DNA of 64,000 bases from Pseudomonas sp. H1h. GTDB lineage: Bacteria; Pseudomonadota; Gammaproteobacteria; Pseudomonadales; Pseudomonadaceae. The position numbers were made by a program, and so were the translations under genes. The stretch lies in assembly GCF_000633255.1 (NCBI RefSeq), contig NZ_AYMJ01000002.1, positions 173,509 through 237,508 on the forward strand. Direction: 5' to 3'. This document shows, in pieces, positions 48,851 to 57,338 of the stretch. Each line of letters begins with the position of its first letter. Positions within the stretch are counted from its first letter, which is position 1. The notes below the pieces were generated by a model, which worked only from the letters and a program-made list of their open reading frames with translations, did no database searches and was not told where the DNA came from.

Positions 48851-49699
48851 ATGCGCGGGATGTGGTTATTGGCGGTGTTGCTGCTTGCAGGGTGTCAGCA
48901 TGTTGCCGCGCCGCCGGTCAGTGGCGAGATTCGCGATCTGCACAGCGGCCAGGTGCTGACGGCAGAGGCGTTGCTGAAGCGTTTGGCCAGGCCGCAACAC
49001 CTGATCATCGGCGAGCAACACGACAATGCCGATCATCACGCTGTGCAGTTGTGGTTGTTGCAGGCGCTCGGTGAGCAGCGTCTCCAAGGCAGTTTGTTGC
49101 TGGAAATGCTCACGCCTGATCAACAGCCGAAAGTGGATCAAGTCCGTCACGCAGCAGCGCCGCCCACTGATCTTCCCGGCGCATTGGCCTGGCAGGATGG
49201 TTGGGACTGGAGTCTCTATGGTCCGATCGTCCGGTTCGCCCTCACGCAGCCCTATCCGTTATTGGCAGCCAATCTGGATAGCGATGAAATCCGCGCCTTT
49301 TATCGACAGCCGTCAGGTTTGAGCGGAGTTCGCAGCAATGCGCCCGCGGTGAAGGCCGCGTTGCTTGAGCAGATCAGCGATTCACACTGCGGCTTGCTGC
49401 CCAAATCGCAAATGCCGGCGATGCTCGCGGTTCAGCAGCAACGCGATCGACGCATGGCCGAGCGTTTGCTGGCGGCGCCAACGCCAGCCTTGTTGTTGGC
49501 CGGTGCCTGGCACGCGCGCAAGGATGTTGGTGTACCGCTGCATGTTCTGGATCTGGGCGCAGCCCAAGCACCGACGGTGCTGATGATGGCCGAGCAGGGG
49601 GCTGAGGTTACCGCAGCGATGGCCGATTATGTCTGGTACACCCAGGCGAAGCCGAAGCAGGATTACTGCGCACAGATGCGCAAACAGTTTGGCCAATGA
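48851..49699 (+). CDS. ChaN/PhuW-like heme-associated lipoprotein
   Basis: A 282-residue lipoprotein (lipobox LLAGC, Cys15) of the ChaN family in the EreA/Tiki superfamily. Likely metal or heme ligands in IIGEQHDNADHHAVQ. A homologue, phuW, is the last gene of the P. aeruginosa phu heme uptake operon next to prrF, so this belongs to the heme operon. Exact role unproven. Confidence 0.85.
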   Translation: MRGMWLLAVLLLAGCQHVAAPPVSGEIRDLHSGQVLTAEALLKRLARPQHLIIGEQHDNADHHAVQLWLLQALGEQRLQGSLLLEMLTPDQQPKVDQVRHAAAPPTDLPGALAWQDGWDWSLYGPIVRFALTQPYPLLAANLDSDEIRAFYRQPSGLSGVRSNAPAVKAALLEQISDSHCGLLPKSQMPAMLAVQQQRDRRMAERLLAAPTPALLLAGAWHARKDVGVPLHVLDLGAAQAPTVLMMAEQGAEVTAAMADYVWYTQAKPKQDYCAQMRKQFGQ

Positions 49700-49712
49700 C
49701 TTTTCCACAGGC

Positions 49713-49825
49713 AAAAAAAGACCCGGTAGAACCGGGTCAAATAACCGTGATTAGCCTGATGAGGAGATAATCTGAGAGTCCGAACCAAGGGCTTTTCAGA
49801 ATATCGACTGATCTCGCGACCAGTT
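49713..49825 (-). ncRNA. prrF: PrrF, iron-responsive small RNA
   Basis: The minus strand begins AACTGGTCGCGAGATCAG at about 49825, contains the target-pairing segment CTCCTCATCAGGCTAATC and ends in the terminator GACCCGGT-TCT-ACCGGGTC with seven T. This is the PrrF sequence, about 113 bases. It silences mRNAs of iron-using proteins when iron is low. A Fur-box-like site (49828-49846) covers its promoter. Placement between phuW- and PA4704-type genes equals that of prrF1/prrF2 in P. aeruginosa, but only one copy is here. Confidence 0.93.
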
Positions 49826-49827
49826 GT

Positions 49828-49846
49828 GATAATCATAGCGATTCTC
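49828..49846 (-). promoter_or_regulatory. Fur box at the prrF promoter
   Basis: GATAATCATAGCGATTCTC on the plus strand matches the Fur consensus at 13 of 19 positions and ends three bases before the predicted RNA start; it includes the likely -10 (TATGAT on the minus strand). Confidence 0.7.
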
Positions 49847-49924
49847 ATTACCGAGTCAACCACTGTTTTTCCATTTACTTGATTTAGTCGTGAAAATGGC
49901 CGTAATGCCCCGGAAATACAGGAC

Positions 49925-50725
49925 TTAACGCGGGCCTTTGCTGGCGATCAGTTGGGTGATCTGCTGGTTGAGCTGGCCGATACGTCGGGCCATGCTCTCA
50001 ATGAGGCTGTGAGCAATTTTTGGATTGTTGCGGGTCATGTTCAGAAATTGATCGCCGGGAATCAGCATGACGGTGCTCGGCTCGCGAGCAATGACCGTAG
50101 CGTTGCGCGGCTCTCCCGTGAACACCGCCATGGCGCCGAAAATTTCGTCCTTGGGTACTTCGCCCACTTTGTGCCCATCAACAAACGCTTCGGCATGCCC
50201 ATCGATGATCACGAAAACGTGATCGGCCACATCGCCCTGCTGGATCAGCACTTCACCGCTTTCGACCCGTTTGAAGCCGTTGGTGCTGCGAAACTCGCGT
50301 GGTTTCAATTCGGCTACAGCGTGGGCCAGCATTGCCATCTGACCCAGCAGATACTCCAGCAATTGCTCGGCCCTGCCAGGTTCGGCAAACAAGTGGTGAA
50401 GAAGATCAGTTCGCCGATATGGCAGCAATCGTAAGGCCCCGTCACTGCACAAACGGCAATCAGCCCAGGCCTGGCCCTGCTGCAGACCGATCAAGTCGCC
50501 TTCCTGCCAGTAAAAAACCGCCCGACCGCCAATGCAGCCGTTGATCACGCCTTCTGTCAGCAGAAACAACTGATCGTCGGGTAACTGTCGCAGCAGATCG
50601 TCAGAGATTTCTGTCTCCAGCGCTGGCCCGCACGGCGCAAGCCCTTCGAGCCAGCGTACAGGCAAGCTCTGCAAGCGATTGATCAGTGCATCGACAGGTG
50701 CCGATTGTTCCCCGAGCAGATACAT
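49925..50725 (-). CDS. Cyclic-nucleotide-binding domain protein
   Basis: A 266-residue protein with a C-terminal cNMP-binding domain (FKRVESGEVLIQQGDVADHVFVIIDGHAEAFVDGH, GEVPKDEIFGAMAVFTGEPRNATVIARE). The N-terminal half resembles a degenerate second such domain. The Arg after TGEPRNATV is present. It corresponds to the P. aeruginosa gene next to prrF (PA4704, a cAMP-binding protein). There is no DNA-binding domain, so its output is unknown. Confidence 0.8.
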   Translation of the reverse strand: MYLLGEQSAPVDALINRLQSLPVRWLEGLAPCGPALETEISDDLLRQLPDDQLFLLTEGVINGCIGGRAVFYWQEGDLIGLQQGQAWADCRLCSDGALRLLPYRRTDLLHHLFAEPGRAEQLLEYLLGQMAMLAHAVAELKPREFRSTNGFKRVESGEVLIQQGDVADHVFVIIDGHAEAFVDGHKVGEVPKDEIFGAMAVFTGEPRNATVIAREPSTVMLIPGDQFLNMTRNNPKIAHSLIESMARRIGQLNQQITQLIASKGPR

Positions 50726-50741
50726 GGCGTCAGCGCCTATT

Positions 50742-51014
50742 TCAATTCTTGTGTCGAGAGGAAATAGCTTCGAGTTGCTTGTTCAAGGCGTCTTTGCGTT
50801 CGGCAGGGATGTCGTTCCAATGCACATCCATCAGCGCCCCTTCGATCGCATACAGCAACACCTTCGATGCGCGAAACCCGCGGGTACGCACGGCCCGGTA
50901 GGCGTCTACCGCCCCCAGGCGACGCAAGTCCGAAGCGCTGTGGATGCCCACGGCATGCAGCCACTGCGCCGACGTCTTGCCAAGATTCTTCAGGTGTTGC
51001 AGTTCATCATTCAT
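50742..51014 (-). CDS. TfoX/Sxy C-terminal-domain protein
   Basis: A 90-residue protein made only of the TfoX C-terminal domain (LKNLGKTSAQWLHAVGIHSASDLRRLGAVDAY), a helix-hairpin-helix-like fold; the N-terminal TfoX domain is missing. ATG at 51014 has AAGGAGG seven bases upstream. Probably not a competence regulator on its own. Follows or precedes the cNMP gene by 16 bases. Confidence 0.82.
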   Translation of the reverse strand: MNDELQHLKNLGKTSAQWLHAVGIHSASDLRRLGAVDAYRAVRTRGFRASKVLLYAIEGALMDVHWNDIPAERKDALNKQLEAISSRHKN

Positions 51015-51180
51015 CAAGCCTCCTTGCGACGGCCGAATGGTGCGTGGTCGAGCTTCTCAGGAGTGTAGCCATCAGTAGGAAAAGCGTGGTTGTTTGGTCG
51101 GATTCAACGCAAACGCTTCTAAGAAAGGGGCGCTTGAACGGTCTGCGAACGCAGATAAGGAGGGGGGAACAAAAAACAAT

Positions 51181-51270
51181 GCAGGAGTGAGCCTGCTCGC
51201 GATAGCGGACTGGCAGGTACACATGTGTTGAATATCAAACCGCTATCGCGAGCAGGCTCACTCCTACAGG
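51181..51270. repeat. REPIN of the second REP variant
   Basis: Facing arms GCAGGAGTGAGCCTGCTCGC and GCGAGCAGGCTCACTCCTAC with GATAGCGG/CCGCTATC beside them. Differs from the other elements in the TAGGAGTGAG part of the stem. Confidence 0.85.
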
Positions 51271-51289
51271 GAAGGCGTTGTGTCAGGGA

Positions 51290-51634
51290 TCAGCGTGTGC
51301 GATAACGCAAGCGCGTGCCGAAGTTCATCGACATCAGAATCTCGTCCGCACTCAGCTCAACCGGGAAGTACGCGCCGGAAATCTGCGCATGAGCGAGGCT
51401 CGCTCCTTCAAGCGAAGCATTACGGAAATCGATGCCACGCAGATCGGCGGAACGGAAGTAGGCGTCCCTGAAATCCACGCCATCAGCATTCAGTTCACGC
51501 AGATCAAGACCGCGAAAGTCGCCACCGACCATATCGATCGGGCCGTCTTGCGGGCGCTCTTTGTTGAAACCTGTGATGTCGTCTTTGTGCAGCAAGGCGT
51601 ACAGCGGGGTGTCGAGAAGTTTCGGCTGGCTCAT
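51290..51634 (-). CDS. Pentapeptide repeat protein
   Basis: A 114-residue protein with a tandem array of about eight pentapeptides (DFRGL DLREL NADGV DFRDA YFRSA DLRGI DFRNA) that would fold as a short quadrilateral beta-helix. Such proteins sometimes mimic DNA and protect gyrase; here function is unknown. Stands alone between the REPIN and the kinase gene. Confidence 0.85.
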   Translation of the reverse strand: MSQPKLLDTPLYALLHKDDITGFNKERPQDGPIDMVGGDFRGLDLRELNADGVDFRDAYFRSADLRGIDFRNASLEGASLAHAQISGAYFPVELSADEILMSMNFGTRLRYRTR

Positions 51635-51725
51635 GTCAGATCACCTGTTGGTTTTATGACGCCAGTATAGTGCCACTATTTGGCGGCCGTGAAGCAAGCG
51701 AGGACTTCACGGCCGAAATAGTTTC

Positions 51726-53282
51726 TTACAGGCCCGGCAGGCGTTGACGGATCTGCGCGACCACGGTGTCCAGCGTGCCGGATTCATTGGTCTGTACGCG
51801 CTTGCTGCGCAGGATTTCTTCAGGCGTCAGTGCTTCGCGATTAGCCTGTTGCGCTTCGATCACTGCCAGTGTGGCATCGGACGGATCCTGTTTGTCCGCC
51901 TGACGAATTGCCAACCAGCTCTCGATCACCGCTTGTGGTGCGTTGCAGTCGAGGATCAGGAACGGCGTGCCGGTGGCTTCGGCGATCTTTGCCGCGCTGT
52001 CGCGTTGCTCACGCTTCAGGTAAGTCGCATCGATGACCACCGGGAAGCCGGCGTGCAGGATCACTTCAGCGATTTCATGCAGGCGTGCGTAAGTCTTGGT
52101 GCTGGCGTCGGCGCTATAAATGCCGGCCTGCACATCATTGGCCACAGTTTGCTCGCCGAACAGGCGCTTGCGCTCAACGTCGGAGCGCAGGCGAATCGCC
52201 CCCAGTGCTTCGACCAGGCGCATGGCCACATGGCTTTTGCCGACTGCCGATACACCGTGGGTGATGGCCATGAAGCGCGAAGGAATGGTGCTGTAGCTTT
52301 CCGCCAGGTTGGCGTAGTTGCGGTACTGGCGCAGGGTGGTGGCGCGCTGCACTGGGGTGGCGTCCGCTGGCATGCTGAACAGGGCAACCTTGGCGCGAAC
52401 CAGGGCGCGGTAGGCTTTGTAGAAGTTCAGCACTTCCAGGCCTTGATAGTCGCCGGTCAGCTCCAGGTACTGGCTGATGAAGCGACGGGCCAGGGATTTC
52501 AGGCCGCGGTCTTCCAGGTCCATGGCCAGGAAGCCGGTGTCGGCCCAGACGTCAGTGAAGCGGAACGGCTCGTTGAACTCGATGCAGTCGAAGATCACCA
52601 CTTTGCCGTCGATGACGGTGGCGTTGCCCAGGTGGATATCACCGTGGCATTCGCGGGTGAAACCCTCGGCTTTACGCTGAGCGAACAGCGGCTTGAGGCG
52701 TTCGAAGCTGCTTTCGGCCCAGGCTTTCAGTGCTTCGAGTTGCAGCAAGTCGTTCTTGTCGCTGAGGAACGGCAGGATCTGTTCGAAGTTTTGCGAGACC
52801 GGGGCCATCACGCTGTCCGGTGTGCCGGCGTCATGCTCGGCCGGGACTTTCGGCGCGCTGAGGTGGAATTTGGCGATCTGTTCGGCCATTTCGTCGACGT
52901 GCCGAGTGGTCAACTCGCCGTTGGCTTGCAAGGTGCTGAGCAAACCGGTCTGCGGGAACTGACGCATTTTCAGCACATATTCGATTGCCGGGCCATCGCC
53001 GCCCAGTTGCGGCGCTTCGACGCTGCCGGTCACCGGCAACACTTCCAGATACAAATCATCGGTCAGGCGCTGGTTCAGGCGCAGTTCTTCGCCGCAGAAG
53101 TGCTCGCGCGATTCGAGGCTGGTGAAGTCGAGGAAGCCGAAATTCACCGGCTTCTTCACTTTATAGGCAAAGGGGCCAGTGAGGATCACCCACGAGATGT
53201 GGGTTTCGATGACCTGGAACCCTTCGACGGGGTGCGGGTAGAGGGCCGGGTTTTGCAGGGCAGCGATCAGGGACTGGCTCAC
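51726..53282 (-). CDS. Phosphotransferase/P-loop kinase fusion protein
   Basis: A 518-residue two-domain protein. The first half is an aminoglycoside phosphotransferase-like kinase (ECHGDIHLGNATVIDGKVVIFDCIEF, catalytic Asp in HGD and metal Asp in FDC). The second half is a P-loop kinase domain (GVSAVGKSHVAMRLVEALGAIRLRSDVERK, then PVVIDATYLKREQRD). The GTG at 53282 has GAAGGA six bases upstream and is preferred to ATG at 53321. Bifunctional proteins like this are common in Pseudomonas but their substrate is unknown to me. Confidence 0.8.
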   Translation of the reverse strand: MSQSLIAALQNPALYPHPVEGFQVIETHISWVILTGPFAYKVKKPVNFGFLDFTSLESREHFCGEELRLNQRLTDDLYLEVLPVTGSVEAPQLGGDGPAIEYVLKMRQFPQTGLLSTLQANGELTTRHVDEMAEQIAKFHLSAPKVPAEHDAGTPDSVMAPVSQNFEQILPFLSDKNDLLQLEALKAWAESSFERLKPLFAQRKAEGFTRECHGDIHLGNATVIDGKVVIFDCIEFNEPFRFTDVWADTGFLAMDLEDRGLKSLARRFISQYLELTGDYQGLEVLNFYKAYRALVRAKVALFSMPADATPVQRATTLRQYRNYANLAESYSTIPSRFMAITHGVSAVGKSHVAMRLVEALGAIRLRSDVERKRLFGEQTVANDVQAGIYSADASTKTYARLHEIAEVILHAGFPVVIDATYLKREQRDSAAKIAEATGTPFLILDCNAPQAVIESWLAIRQADKQDPSDATLAVIEAQQANREALTPEEILRSKRVQTNESGTLDTVVAQIRQRLPGL

Positions 53283-53384
53283 GGGCGATCCTTCAGAGAC
53301 TGGGAAATTCGAGGTCGCCATTATGGCCGCTCGCCAGCCCGACGCAAACCTCGGAGCGCTCCTGTTGAGTATGAATAAAGTGCG

Positions 53385-53390
53385 TATAAT
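53385..53390 (+). promoter_or_regulatory. -10 element directly before mrcB
   Basis: A perfect TATAAT whose 3' end is nine bases before the mrcB ATG; a weak -35 (TTGAGT at 53365) is at a 14-base distance. If used, transcription would begin at or next to the ATG. Confidence 0.4.
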
Positions 53391-53398
53391 CCGCCGCC

Positions 53399-55723
53399 AT
53401 GACTCGAACTCGATCCCCTCGTACCAAGAAAAAACCACCTGCCAGGGGCCTGCGCCCGTGGTTGGGTTGGGCCATTAAACTCAGCCTGGTCGGCCTCGTG
53501 GTGCTGGCCGGCTTCGCCGTTTACCTCGATGCCGTGGTGCAGGAGAAGTTCTCCGGCAAGCGCTGGACCATCCCGGCCAAGGTCTACGCGCGTCCGCTCG
53601 AGCTGTTCGTCGGACAAAAGCTCAGCAAGGATGATTTCCTGACCGAGCTCGACGCGCTCGGCTATCGTCGCGAAGCCGTGAGCAACGGTCCCGGCGCTGC
53701 CGCAGTCAACGGCAATACCGTCGATCTGAACACTCGCGGCTTCCAGTTCTATGAAGGTCTGGAAAAAGCCCAGCCGGTGCGCGTGCGCTTCTCCGGCGAT
53801 TATGTGGCCGAGCTTTCGGGGCTCAATGGTTCGAAGCTGTCCGTGGTGCGGCTTGAGCCGCTGATGATCGGCGGCATTTACCCTAAAAATCTTGAAGACC
53901 GAATCCTGATCAAGCTCGATCAGGTGCCGCCGTACCTGCTGGAAACCCTGGTTGCGGTTGAAGACCGCGACTATTACAGCCACTGGGGCGTATCGCCGAA
54001 ATCGATTGCCCGGGCCATTTGGGTCAACACCTCTGGCGGCAAGATGACCCAGGGTGGCAGTACGCTGACCCAGCAGTTGGTCAAGAACTTCTACCTCACC
54101 AACGAACGCAGCCTGAGCCGCAAGCTCACCGAAGCGATGATGGCGATGCTGCTGGAACTGCATTACGACAAGAAGGAGATTCTTGAGGCCTACCTCAACG
54201 AAGTCTTCGTCGGGCAGGACGGTCAGCGTGCGGTGCACGGTTTCGGTCTTGCCAGCCAGTTCTTCTTCGGCCAGCCATTGTCCGAGCTGAAACTGCATCA
54301 GGTAGCGCTGTTGGTCGGCATGGTCAAAGGCCCGTCCTATTACAACCCGCGCCGCAATCCTGAGCGCGCGCTCGAGCGTCGTAACCTGGTGCTCGACGTG
54401 CTTGAGCAGCAAGGCGTGGCGACTGCCGAACAGGTCGAAGCTGCGAAGAAAATGCCACTGGGTGTAACGACTCGCGGCAAGCTCGCTGATAGCTCATTCC
54501 CGGGCTTCATCGATCTGGTCAAACGCCAGTTGCGTGAAGACTATCGCGACGAGGACTTGACCGAAGAGGGCCTGCGGATCTTCACCAGTTTCGACCCGAT
54601 TCTGCAGATGAAAGCCGAGGCCTCGGTCAACGACACCTTCAAGCGCCTGGCTGGACGCAAGGGCTCCGATGATGTGGAAGCGGCGATGGTCGTGACCAAT
54701 CCGGAAACCGGCGAAGTCCAGGCAATGATTGGTAGCCGTCAGGCCAGCTACGCCGGATTCAACCGGGCGCTGGATGCCGTGCGGCCGATCGGTTCCCTGG
54801 TGAAGCCCGCGGTGTATCTGACTGCACTGGAGAAACCGAGCCACTACACGCTGACCAGTTGGCTGTCGGATGATCCGTTGTCGGTCAAAGGCGCGGACGG
54901 CCAGGTGTGGAAGCCGCAGAACTATGATCGCCGCTCACACGGCACGGTCTTCCTCTATCAAGGACTGGCGCACTCCTACAATCTGTCGACCTCGCGTCTG
55001 GGCCTGGAAGTCGGTGTGCCGAATGTGCTCAAGACCCTTGCGCGTCTGGGCGTGACCCGGGAATTCCCGGCGTTCCCGTCGATGCTGCTGGGGGCTGGCG
55101 GCATGACCCCGATCGAAGTGGCGACCATGTACCAGACCCTCGCCAACGGTGGTTTCAATACGCCGATGCGCGGGATTCGCAGCGTACTGACCGCCGAGGG
55201 CGAGCCGCTCAAGCGTTATCCGTTCCAGATCGAGCAGCGTTTCGATCCGGCGTCCATCTACCTGATCCAGAACGCCATGCAGCGGGTGATGCGTGAAGGT
55301 ACCGGCAGCTCGGTTTATAACGTGCTGCCCAAGACCCTGACGCTGGCCGGCAAGACCGGTACCAGTAACGATTCGCGTGACAGCTGGTTCGCCGGTTTCA
55401 GTCAGGACCTGCTGGCAGTGGTCTGGCTCGGTCGTGACGACAACGGCAAGACCCCGTTTACCGGGGCAACCGGTGCATTGCAGGTCTGGACCAGTTTCAT
55501 GCGCAAGGCCGATCCGCTGCCGCTGGACATGCCGCAGCCGGACAACATCGTCCAGGCGTGGGTCGATTCGCGTACCGGACAAGGCTCTGACGCCAACTGT
55601 CCGGGGGCGGTGCAGATGCCGTATATTCGCGGCAGCGAACCGCCACCCGGCGCCGCGTGTGCAAGCGAAACGCCTGCTTCGCCGGAGTCGGTGATGGATT
55701 GGGTCAAGGGCTGGATGAATTAA
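53399..55723 (+). CDS. mrcB: MrcB, penicillin-binding protein 1b
   Basis: A 774-residue bifunctional peptidoglycan synthase. Short basic cytoplasmic tail, membrane helix near 22-42, UB2H-like region, glycosyltransferase domain (VEDRDYYSHWGVSPKSIARA, GGSTLTQQLVKNFYL, EAYLNEVFVGQDG) and transpeptidase with SLVK (Ser nucleophile, RPIGSLVKPAVYL), SYN and KTGTSNDSRD. No Shine-Dalgarno is seen before the ATG. Regulated by LpoP in P. aeruginosa; the next gene encodes a TPR lipoprotein like LpoP. Confidence 0.96.
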   Translation: MTRTRSPRTKKKPPARGLRPWLGWAIKLSLVGLVVLAGFAVYLDAVVQEKFSGKRWTIPAKVYARPLELFVGQKLSKDDFLTELDALGYRREAVSNGPGAAAVNGNTVDLNTRGFQFYEGLEKAQPVRVRFSGDYVAELSGLNGSKLSVVRLEPLMIGGIYPKNLEDRILIKLDQVPPYLLETLVAVEDRDYYSHWGVSPKSIARAIWVNTSGGKMTQGGSTLTQQLVKNFYLTNERSLSRKLTEAMMAMLLELHYDKKEILEAYLNEVFVGQDGQRAVHGFGLASQFFFGQPLSELKLHQVALLVGMVKGPSYYNPRRNPERALERRNLVLDVLEQQGVATAEQVEAAKKMPLGVTTRGKLADSSFPGFIDLVKRQLREDYRDEDLTEEGLRIFTSFDPILQMKAEASVNDTFKRLAGRKGSDDVEAAMVVTNPETGEVQAMIGSRQASYAGFNRALDAVRPIGSLVKPAVYLTALEKPSHYTLTSWLSDDPLSVKGADGQVWKPQNYDRRSHGTVFLYQGLAHSYNLSTSRLGLEVGVPNVLKTLARLGVTREFPAFPSMLLGAGGMTPIEVATMYQTLANGGFNTPMRGIRSVLTAEGEPLKRYPFQIEQRFDPASIYLIQNAMQRVMREGTGSSVYNVLPKTLTLAGKTGTSNDSRDSWFAGFSQDLLAVVWLGRDDNGKTPFTGATGALQVWTSFMRKADPLPLDMPQPDNIVQAWVDSRTGQGSDANCPGAVQMPYIRGSEPPPGAACASETPASPESVMDWVKGWMN

Positions 55724-55739
55724 GCAAAGAGGGTTTCAA

Positions 55740-56495
55740 GTGAACAAGTGGTTGATTCCAGCGGTGACCGCCGTGGCTTTGCTCAGCGGCTGCTCTACCG
55801 TACAGCGTGGTTCGATCCCGGTGGTGGATTCCGGCACGACCGTGTCCAACAGCGAACGCCTGTCGGCCAACGGCGGTTTCCGCAAGACGACGGTCAAGCG
55901 CCCAGTACAAGGCCAGGCGCAATCCCAGGCCATCCCTCAGGGTGATACTGGCGTAGTGGTGATGGTGCCGGGTGGCGGCGCCACGACTTCGGCTCCGATC
56001 AGCACCTCGCCGATCGTTCCGGGCCCGGCGTCCGGCGGTATCACGCCGGGGCCGTACACCCCGTCGCCGGTCGAGTCGGCGCCGATCAACACGGGCAGCT
56101 ACAGCATGCCCTCGACGCCAAGCGGGATTCCTTCGGCCAGCAGTGCCGGTGGTCTGTCGGCGGATGAGCAACTGGATGGCCCGGTGCTCGCCTTGCTGAC
56201 TACTGCACAGCAGCAACAGGCCGGCGGTGACCTCAATGGCGCGTCCTCCAGTCTGGAGCGCGCCCAGCGCGTAGCCCCGCGTGAGCCGCAAGTGCTTTAT
56301 CGTCTGGCGCAAGTGCGCATGGCTCAAGGTGATGCGCCACAGGCCGAGCAGTTCGCCCGTCGTGCGCTGACCATGGCCAACGGTCGTCCGGACTTGCAAG
56401 CCAACCTGTGGGAAATCATCGCGCAGTCCCGTGAGAAGCAGGGCGACTCCGCCGGCGCGGCTCTGGCTCGTCAGAAGGCCAAGGTTTCGCTCTGA
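55740..56495 (+). CDS. TPR lipoprotein, probable activator of PBP1b (LpoP-like)
   Basis: A 251-residue lipoprotein (lipobox LLSGC, Cys18) starting at GTG. A long Pro/Ser/Thr/Gly-rich linker (about 85-145) joins the anchor to a TPR domain (LALLTTAQQQQAGGDLNGASSSLERAQRVAPREPQVLYRLAQVRMAQGD). Position right behind mrcB and the TPR fold match LpoP, the outer membrane activator of PBP1b in P. aeruginosa. Inferred from context and fold. Confidence 0.8.
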   Translation: MNKWLIPAVTAVALLSGCSTVQRGSIPVVDSGTTVSNSERLSANGGFRKTTVKRPVQGQAQSQAIPQGDTGVVVMVPGGGATTSAPISTSPIVPGPASGGITPGPYTPSPVESAPINTGSYSMPSTPSGIPSASSAGGLSADEQLDGPVLALLTTAQQQQAGGDLNGASSSLERAQRVAPREPQVLYRLAQVRMAQGDAPQAEQFARRALTMANGRPDLQANLWEIIAQSREKQGDSAGAALARQKAKVSL

Positions 56496-56830
56496 TGGAT
56501 ACTCGTTTCCCGAAAATCGCTGATCAGTTGCTGCTGATCGAGCGTGAGCTGCGTACCCAAGGCTGGTGGGATGAGGTTCAGCCATCGGTAGAAGCCTTGA
56601 GCAGTGTCGAGCCGTTTTCGGTCGACACGCTGGATTTCGAGCAATGGCTGCAATGGATCTTCCTGCCGCGGATGAAGATGATCCTCGAGCAGGATCTGCC
56701 GCTGCCCAATGCCTCGGGCATTCAGGAGATGGCCGAAATGGTCTTTGCCCAGCGCAATCTGAAGGGCAAGGATCGACAGCTGCAGGTGCTGCTCAAAGAG
56801 TTCGACCTGCTGATCACTGCTTCGCGCTGA
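56495..56830 (+). CDS. YqcC family protein
   Basis: A 111-residue cytoplasmic protein of the YqcC family (ELRTQGWWDEVQPSVEALSSVEPFSVDTLDFEQWLQWIFLPRMKMIL). It overlaps the TPR lipoprotein gene by one base (TGATG) and so is translated with it. In E. coli the family member neighbours truC; function is not known. Confidence 0.82.
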   Translation: MDTRFPKIADQLLLIERELRTQGWWDEVQPSVEALSSVEPFSVDTLDFEQWLQWIFLPRMKMILEQDLPLPNASGIQEMAEMVFAQRNLKGKDRQLQVLLKEFDLLITASR

Positions 56831-56848
56831 ACCGCAAGCTGCCAGTAC

Positions 56849-57265
56849 CTACTGGCAGTTCTGCGCAATCTGTTTCTGCGTTTCGCCGATGCGCTCCTGC
56901 CGTTGTGCATCGTTGAGGCGCCGCATTTCTCCCTCCACTTCCTCTCTCAAGCGTGGATTGTTCTGCAATTGCGCCAGGTTCGTCCGTGCCTGTTCGCAAA
57001 ACGCCCTGAGCTGCGTCTGCTGCTCCGCCACCTGTTTCTTGACCTTGTCGTCGATGGTTTTCTGATCGCCCTGCGCGCCGCTGCCAGGCATTGCTGCAGG
57101 TTTCGGCGGGGGCGAGGAGGGCGTTTGCACGGTGGTGGCCGGCTGCCCTTGCGGAGGCTGCGCATCGAAGTGAGTGACGCCTTGGGCATCGACCCATTTG
57201 TAGATCTGAGCGGCCGAGCACCAGGGGCTGAGGCCGATCAGCAGAGTTAACAGAAGCGTTCGCAT
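56849..57265 (-). CDS. DUF4124 domain exported protein
   Basis: A 138-residue protein with signal peptide ending CSAA, a short DUF4124 domain (QIYKWVDAQGVTHFDAQPP) and a Gln/Glu-rich coiled-coil tail. Function unknown. Convergent with yqcC; stops are 18 bases apart. Confidence 0.85.
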   Translation of the reverse strand: MRTLLLTLLIGLSPWCSAAQIYKWVDAQGVTHFDAQPPQGQPATTVQTPSSPPPKPAAMPGSGAQGDQKTIDDKVKKQVAEQQTQLRAFCEQARTNLAQLQNNPRLREEVEGEMRRLNDAQRQERIGETQKQIAQNCQ

Positions 57266-57338
57266 GCTGATTCCTTGGCAAAATTGCGCAATTGACGCTA
57301 ACAGAGTAGCGGTTTTCAGGTTTTTTCTTGCGTTCTCA

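Noticed and set aside
49663..49863. 66-codon minus-strand ORF after the ChaN-like gene
   Set aside because: It runs through PrrF and its Fur box; the RNA explains the conservation.
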